Positions 21,197 through 25,654 of a DNA stretch of 25,654 bases are shown here, piece by piece; within the stretch, counting starts at the first letter, position 1, and every line of letters begins with the position of its first letter. The notes under the pieces were generated by a model. The model was not told where the DNA came from. It was given only the letters and a program-made list of their open reading frames with translations, and made no database searches. The stretch covers positions 1 to 25,654 of the forward strand of contig DASYQV010000080.1 of the NCBI GenBank assembly GCA_036005125.1. The letters run 5' to 3'. This stretch comes from DASYQV01 sp036005125 (lineage in GTDB: Bacteria > Acidobacteriota > Vicinamibacteria > Vicinamibacterales > UBA2999). Position numbers and translations under genes: made by a program.

Positions 21197-22792
21197 ATGT
21201 TGAAACGGATTCTCGGGATCGTCGGATGGATCGGAACCGCGCTCGTATTTGCGGCGGTCGCCGTACGTTTCCTCAGGCCTGAGTGGGACCGGTACGCCGT
21301 GTACGCGGCGTGGGGAGGCCTGGCGTGCGTGGTGCTGTACACGCTCGGCCAATGGCGCGACATCTTCGCGTTTTTCCACCGCAGGCAGGCGCGCTACGGA
21401 GCGCTCGCGACGGCAGGAGTGCTCGTCGCGCTGGGCGTTGTCGTGGCCGTCAACTATCTGTCGACGCGACAGAACAAGCGTTGGGACCTGACCGCAAACA
21501 AGCAGCACAGCCTGTCCGAGCAGACCGTGAAGCTTCTGCGCAACCTCGACGCGCCGGTCAAGTTTCTCGTCTTCGATCGATCGACGGACTTCGATCGCTT
21601 CCGGACCCGTCTCGACGAGTACAAGTACCACTCGAACAGGGTTTCCGTGGAGTACATCGATCCCGACACCAAGCCCGTGCAGGCGAAAGAGTACGCGATC
21701 CAGAGCTACGGCACGGTCGTCGTCGAATACAAGGACCGCAAGGAGCATACGACCTCTGATAGCGAGCAGGATCTGACGAACGCGCTGATCAAGGCCATGA
21801 CCGGGCAGCAGAAGAAGGTCTACTTCGTGCAGGGCCACGGCGAGAAGGATCCGGTCGCGACGGAACGAGAGGGTTACAGTGGGATCGTCGCGGCGCTCGG
21901 TAAGGACAATTACGGGACCGAGAAGCTGGTCCTTGCACAGCAGAAGGATGTCCCCGCCGACGCATCTGTCGTCGTCGTCGCCGGCCCCAAGTCAGATCTC
22001 CTCCCCGGCGAGGTCGACATGCTGCGGCGGTATCTGAACAAGGGCGGTCACCTACTGGTGCTGCTCGATCCGGATGACGTGCCCGGAACAGGGAAGCCGG
22101 CTCTGGAAGCACTGCTGAAGGAATGGGCGATCGACGCAGGGCAGAACATCGTGGTTGACGTCAGCGGCATGGGCCAACTGCTCGGCACCGATGCCTCGGT
22201 GCCGGTGGCCGCCAAGTATCCGACGCACCCGATCACGGATCACTTCAACCTGCTGACGGCGTTTCCGCTCGCTCGCTCCGTCGCGCCCGCCTCGGGCGGC
22301 ACCAACGGACGGTACGCGCAGTCGATTATCGAGACGAGCGAGCGCAGTTGGGCCGAGACCAACGTGAAGCAACTCCGCGCGAACGGCGAGGTGGCCCTCA
22401 ACGTCGATGAGGGCGACAAGCAGGGCCCGGTCTCGATTGGCGCGGCAGTCTCCGCGCCGGCGCCGGACGCACCGGCACCCGCCACCGACGCCGCAAAGGC
22501 ATCGCAGAAAGAGGAGCCGAAGAAGCCGGAAGCGCGCCTGGCCGTCATTGGCGACTCCGACTTCGCGGCGAACTTCGCGCTCGGCATTCAGGGCAACCGT
22601 GATCTGTTCGCGAACACGGTGAACTGGCTGGCGCAGCAGGAAAACCTGATTGCCATCCGGCCGAAGGAAGCACGCGACCGGCGCGTCATGTTGACAGCCA
22701 ATCAGCAGACCGGCGTGTTCTGGATGTCGCTGCTGCTCATTCCGGCGGCTGTCCTCGGCGCCGGCGTCTATAACTGGTGGCGGAGGCGATGA
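21197..22792 (+). CDS. GldG-like ABC auxiliary protein
   Basis: The 531-residue protein has three hydrophobic helices near the N-terminus (about 5-25, 33-50, 67-87). The family signature RWDLTANKQHSLSEQT comes next, leading into a large extracytoplasmic domain, and a last helix lies near the C-terminus (FWMSLLLIPAAVLGAGVY) before WWRRR. This matches GldG, which works with GldA and GldF and whose ectodomain resembles substrate-binding folds. A low-complexity Ala/Pro stretch lies around residues 415-435 and looks like a linker. GAAGGA lies just before the ATG. The next gene starts one base after its stop, so the pair is coupled. Confidence 0.85.
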   Translation: MLKRILGIVGWIGTALVFAAVAVRFLRPEWDRYAVYAAWGGLACVVLYTLGQWRDIFAFFHRRQARYGALATAGVLVALGVVVAVNYLSTRQNKRWDLTANKQHSLSEQTVKLLRNLDAPVKFLVFDRSTDFDRFRTRLDEYKYHSNRVSVEYIDPDTKPVQAKEYAIQSYGTVVVEYKDRKEHTTSDSEQDLTNALIKAMTGQQKKVYFVQGHGEKDPVATEREGYSGIVAALGKDNYGTEKLVLAQQKDVPADASVVVVAGPKSDLLPGEVDMLRRYLNKGGHLLVLLDPDDVPGTGKPALEALLKEWAIDAGQNIVVDVSGMGQLLGTDASVPVAAKYPTHPITDHFNLLTAFPLARSVAPASGGTNGRYAQSIIETSERSWAETNVKQLRANGEVALNVDEGDKQGPVSIGAAVSAPAPDAPAPATDAAKASQKEEPKKPEARLAVIGDSDFAANFALGIQGNRDLFANTVNWLAQQENLIAIRPKEARDRRVMLTANQQTGVFWMSLLLIPAAVLGAGVYNWWRRR

Positions 22793-22793
22793 C

Positions 22794-24110
22794 ATGCGCG
22801 GCCTGACATCCACGATCGTGCTCGCGGTCGTTCTGGCCGGTCTCGTCGGATATATCTATTTCGTCGACGCGAAGAAGTCGGACTCGGGAGCGCCGGCGAG
22901 GGACAAGGCCTTCAAGACCGTCGAGGCAGACGCCATCGAGGAGCTGCAGATCAAGTCCGCTGACGGCGAGCGCGCGCGACTGCGCAAGGCCGACAAGGGA
23001 TGGCAACTCGTCGAGCCGAACGCGGCCGACGCCGATGCCTCGGAGCTGTCGTCGTTGACGACCGGCCTCACGGGACTCGAGGTGCAGCGTGTGGTTGACG
23101 AAAACCCCGCGGACCTGAAGCAGTACGGTCTGAATCCGCCGCGCGTCGAGGTCGGATTCCGGCTCAAGGGAGACAAGGATTTCCGTCGCCTGGAGATCGG
23201 TGAGAAGACGCCCACGGGTGGCGACTTGTACGCGCGAAAGCCGGACGACAAAAAGGTCTTCCTCATCTCCTCGTATCTCGACAACACGTTCAACCGGACC
23301 CCGTTCGACCTGCGCGATAAGGGCATCCTGAAGTTCGAGCGTGACAAGGTTGATGGAATCGAGGTCGTCAACGGCCCCGTCACCCTGCAGTTCACCCGGA
23401 AGGATATGGACTGGAAGATCGTCAAGCCGATTGCCGCGCGCGCCGACCACGGCGCGGTGGAAAGTCTCGTGACGCGCCTGTCGTCGGGCCAGATGAAGAA
23501 GCTCGTCGCGGCCGAGGAGACCGACCTGAAACAGTACGGCCTCGACAAGCCGTCGGTGACGGCAACGGTCAGCACTGGCAGTGCGCGCGCATCGCTGGCT
23601 CTTGGCAAAACCGAGAAGGACGCCGCGTACGCGAAGGACCTCTCGCGTCCGATTGTTTTCACCGTGGACCCGGCCCTTGCAACGGATCTCCAGAAAACTG
23701 TCGGCGACTACCGGCGCAAGGATGTCTTCGAGTTTCGGTCGTTCAATGCCAACCGGGTTGAGATCCGTCGCGGCGCCGACACACTGACGTTCGAGAAGAC
23801 CAAGGACAAAGACAACAAAGAGATCTGGCGCACCGCATCCGGCCAGACGGCGGACACCACGAAGGTCGAAGATTTTCTGACCAGGCTCTCCAACCTCCGC
23901 GCGCAGGCGTTCGAGCAGGCGCAGCCGGCGGCGATGAAGTCGCCGGAAATCACGGCTACCGTGCGCTTCGACGAGAGCAAGATGGAGACCGTCACGCTCG
24001 GGCGCTCGGGCAACGATGTGTTCGCTGCCCGCGCTGACGAGCCCGGCGCAGCAAAGCTGGACAAGACGCCGTACGAGGAGACGATCAAGGCCCTGGACGC
24101 GCTGAAATAG
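22794..24110 (+). CDS. DUF4340 domain protein, membrane anchored
   Basis: The 438-residue protein has one N-terminal helix (about 5-24, TIVLAVVLAGLVGYIYFV) followed by a charged soluble region that should face the periplasm. The soluble part shows an internal duplication. ADLKQYGLNPPRVEV (107-121) and TDLKQYGLDKPSVTA (244-258) are clearly related, each followed by a beta-rich segment with LEIG or LALG and a residue pattern ending in VFLIS or IVFTV. A third partial copy may lie near the C-terminus. DUF4340 proteins regularly follow GldG-like genes. Their role is unknown, and a part in the same envelope complex is inferred from the gene order. The start lies one base after the GldG-like stop. 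Confidence 0.85.
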   Translation: MRGLTSTIVLAVVLAGLVGYIYFVDAKKSDSGAPARDKAFKTVEADAIEELQIKSADGERARLRKADKGWQLVEPNAADADASELSSLTTGLTGLEVQRVVDENPADLKQYGLNPPRVEVGFRLKGDKDFRRLEIGEKTPTGGDLYARKPDDKKVFLISSYLDNTFNRTPFDLRDKGILKFERDKVDGIEVVNGPVTLQFTRKDMDWKIVKPIAARADHGAVESLVTRLSSGQMKKLVAAEETDLKQYGLDKPSVTATVSTGSARASLALGKTEKDAAYAKDLSRPIVFTVDPALATDLQKTVGDYRRKDVFEFRSFNANRVEIRRGADTLTFEKTKDKDNKEIWRTASGQTADTTKVEDFLTRLSNLRAQAFEQAQPAAMKSPEITATVRFDESKMETVTLGRSGNDVFAARADEPGAAKLDKTPYEETIKALDALK

Positions 24111-24131
24111 GGTCACGTACGCAAGGGCGAC

Positions 24132-25654
24132 ATTACGAGCACGCGCCAACAGCTACCCGCAATTTCGAGGTGGACAGGTCTTGCACGAACGGCCGCGTTT
24201 GCCTCCTGGGTTCTGATTGTTCACGTCCTCGTCGCCGGCTGCGCGAAAAGCCGGCCGGCGGCGAGTCCGCCGCCTCTCGATCCGGTCAAGCAGCTTCAAC
24301 GCGATCTCAACGCCATTTGCGACGGACCGGGCCGTCACCGCGCCACATGGGGCATCGTCGTTCAATCAGTTGCGCGACAGGATCGGCTGTTCGAGCTGAA
24401 CCCGCGGAATCTACTGGTTCCGGGCTCGGGCTTGAAGATCGTGACCGTGATGGCCGCGGCGGAGGCCGTGGGGTGGGACTACACGTTCGAAACGACGCTG
24501 CTCGCCACCGGACCGGTGAGCGAGGGCGTGCTTCATGGCGATCTCGTGGTGACGGGGAACGGAGATCCGACAGTGCTCGGGCGCGCAGGAAACGACACCC
24601 TTGCCCCGTGGACCGCGGCGCTGCGCGAGCGAGGAATCGAGCGGATCGACGGCCGCGTCATCGCGGACGACAACCAGGTGGAAGAGCCTCGTCCCGGCTT
24701 CGCCTGGTCCTGGGAAGATCTCGGCTATACCTACGGCGCCATGGCCGGAGCGCTGAATCTCGGGGAGAACGCGCTCGTGCTCGTGGTGCACGCGGGGACC
24801 GCCGAGAATGGCGCGGCAATCATCGAGCCGTCATCCGAAGCAGGCAGCCTGTCGATTGTGAACCACGCCACAACGGGACCGGCCGGGTCGACGGCCCTCC
24901 TCTGGCCGGAATGGTTGCCCGGTGAGACACGGCTGACCATTGAAGGCTCGATCCCGCTTGGCTCGCCGCCCCTGCGCCTCGGCGTGGCGTCGGGGAATCC
25001 CACACTCTGGTTTGCACGATCTGTGCGCGCATGGCTCATTGCGGGCGGCATCGAGGTGAGCGGCGAGGCTGTCGACGTCGACGACCTTCCGCATCCGCCG
25101 GACCAGGCGCACGCTCACGTGTTGTACGTCCATCGTTCGCGCCCGCTGGCCGACATCGTCCAGCCGCTGCTCAAGGACAGTATCAATCTGTACGCCGAGG
25201 CGGTGCTGCGCCTTGCAACGGGGCGGAACGGGCCGCGCGCCACCGGCGCCGCGCTCGATGCCACGCGGGCGCGCCTGGAATCGTGGGGGGTTCCAGAAGA
25301 CGGGATTCAGATCGTCGATGGATCGGGGCTGTCGCGTCGCAACGTGGTTGCGCCGGAGACGCTCCTTGCGATCCTGCTGCGCGCCTACGATCCGTCCGGA
25401 TCCTCTCCGTTCATGCGCGCCCTTCCGGTGGCCGGCCGCGACGGCACGCTTGCCTCCCGCATGACAGGAACCGCCGCCGAGGGCAACGTGATCGCAAAGA
25501 CGGGAACGTTGTCGAACGTGCGGACGCTCGCGGGTTACGTGAAGACCGCAGACGGTGAACCGCTCGCGTTCGTCATCATGGTGAACAATTTCGAGGGCGC
25601 GGCCACGGAGGCAGTCGCCGCGATTGACCGTCTGGCGGTGCGACTCGCGACGTT
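24132..25654 (+). CDS. dacB: PBP4-type D-Ala-D-Ala carboxypeptidase/endopeptidase (S13), lipoprotein, 3' truncated
   Basis: This enzyme trims or cuts peptidoglycan peptides in the periplasm. Counting from the proposed ATT at 24132, the S13 catalytic motifs are S99-GLK (SXXK), S350-IN (SXN) in DSINLYAEAVLR, and K456-TG in AKTGTLSNV, with the family segments HGDLVVTGNGDPT and VDGSGLSRRN. A lipoprotein signal (SWVLIVHVLVAGC, C37) precedes the domain. No ATG, GTG or TTG occurs in this frame between the DUF4340 stop (24108) and the lipobox. The candidates are ATT 24132, with AAGGG four bases upstream, ATT 24162, or CTG 24213. The frame is the same as that of DUF4340. A sequencing or true frameshift in the first 100 bases is the alternative. 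The gene runs past the window. Confidence 0.85.
   Translation, partial: MTSTRQQLPAISRWTGLARTAAFASWVLIVHVLVAGCAKSRPAASPPPLDPVKQLQRDLNAICDGPGRHRATWGIVVQSVARQDRLFELNPRNLLVPGSGLKIVTVMAAAEAVGWDYTFETTLLATGPVSEGVLHGDLVVTGNGDPTVLGRAGNDTLAPWTAALRERGIERIDGRVIADDNQVEEPRPGFAWSWEDLGYTYGAMAGALNLGENALVLVVHAGTAENGAAIIEPSSEAGSLSIVNHATTGPAGSTALLWPEWLPGETRLTIEGSIPLGSPPLRLGVASGNPTLWFARSVRAWLIAGGIEVSGEAVDVDDLPHPPDQAHAHVLYVHRSRPLADIVQPLLKDSINLYAEAVLRLATGRNGPRATGAALDATRARLESWGVPEDGIQIVDGSGLSRRNVVAPETLLAILLRAYDPSGSSPFMRALPVAGRDGTLASRMTGTAAEGNVIAKTGTLSNVRTLAGYVKTADGEPLAFVIMVNNFEGAATEAVAAIDRLAVRLAT

Noticed and set aside
22737..24149. 470-codon minus-strand frame opposite DUF4340
   Set aside because: Antisense shadow of a recognised family gene inside a tight plus-strand operon.
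24170..24925. 251-codon frame at the start of the PBP4 gene
   Set aside because: It is out of frame with the S13 motifs and Arg-rich; the real domain is in the other frame.

Overview
This is a GC-rich bacterial chromosome window. The gene style fits an uncultured acidobacterium of the Vicinamibacteria type: a class 1B PyrD/PyrK pair, a PyrR regulator, a proline-rich Pal lipoprotein, Gld-type ABC genes followed by DUF4340, and intergenic spaces full of short palindromic repeats. That placement is an inference from gene content and has not been tested against any database. No rRNA, tRNA, CRISPR array, transposase or phage gene was seen. No gap between genes exceeds 300 bases.

Layout. (1) 1-2616, plus strand: three glycosyltransferases (a truncated GT4, a GT2 and a GT4). 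The last two are bracketed by a 100-bp composite repeat present in inverted orientation. (2) 2754-7123, minus strand: pyrR-pyrB-pyrC-pyrE plus a DUF2400 gene. Between promoter and pyrR lies what looks like a complete PyrR-type attenuator. (3) 7375-8142: a ThuA-like lipoprotein. (4) 8253-10948, plus strand: pyrK-pyrD-pyrF and a glutaredoxin-like gene, preceded by a 7-bp tandem repeat. With part 2 this gives every step from carbamoyl phosphate to UMP; carAB is not in the window. (5) 11045-11635, minus strand: Pal. (6) 11742-15128, minus strand: a tightly coupled unit of a LysW-like zinc ribbon with a hyperacidic tail, a LarE-type PP-loop enzyme and a GT-C-like membrane protein. (7) 15252-15974: a receiver-PilZ fusion. 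(8) 16086-18586, minus strand: a Zn/Cd-type P1B ATPase and its ArsR/SmtB repressor, with promoter and operator visible. (9) 18688-19158, minus strand: a peroxiredoxin. (10) 19396-25654, plus strand: a Gld-like ABC transporter (ATPase, permease, GldG-like, DUF4340) and then a PBP4-type D,D-carboxypeptidase that runs off the window.

The points most worth following are the PyrR attenuator, the LysW-like/LarE/GT-C unit, the palindromic repeats that fill all three convergent junctions and repeatedly supply TAG stop codons, and the missing canonical start codon of the PBP4 gene.
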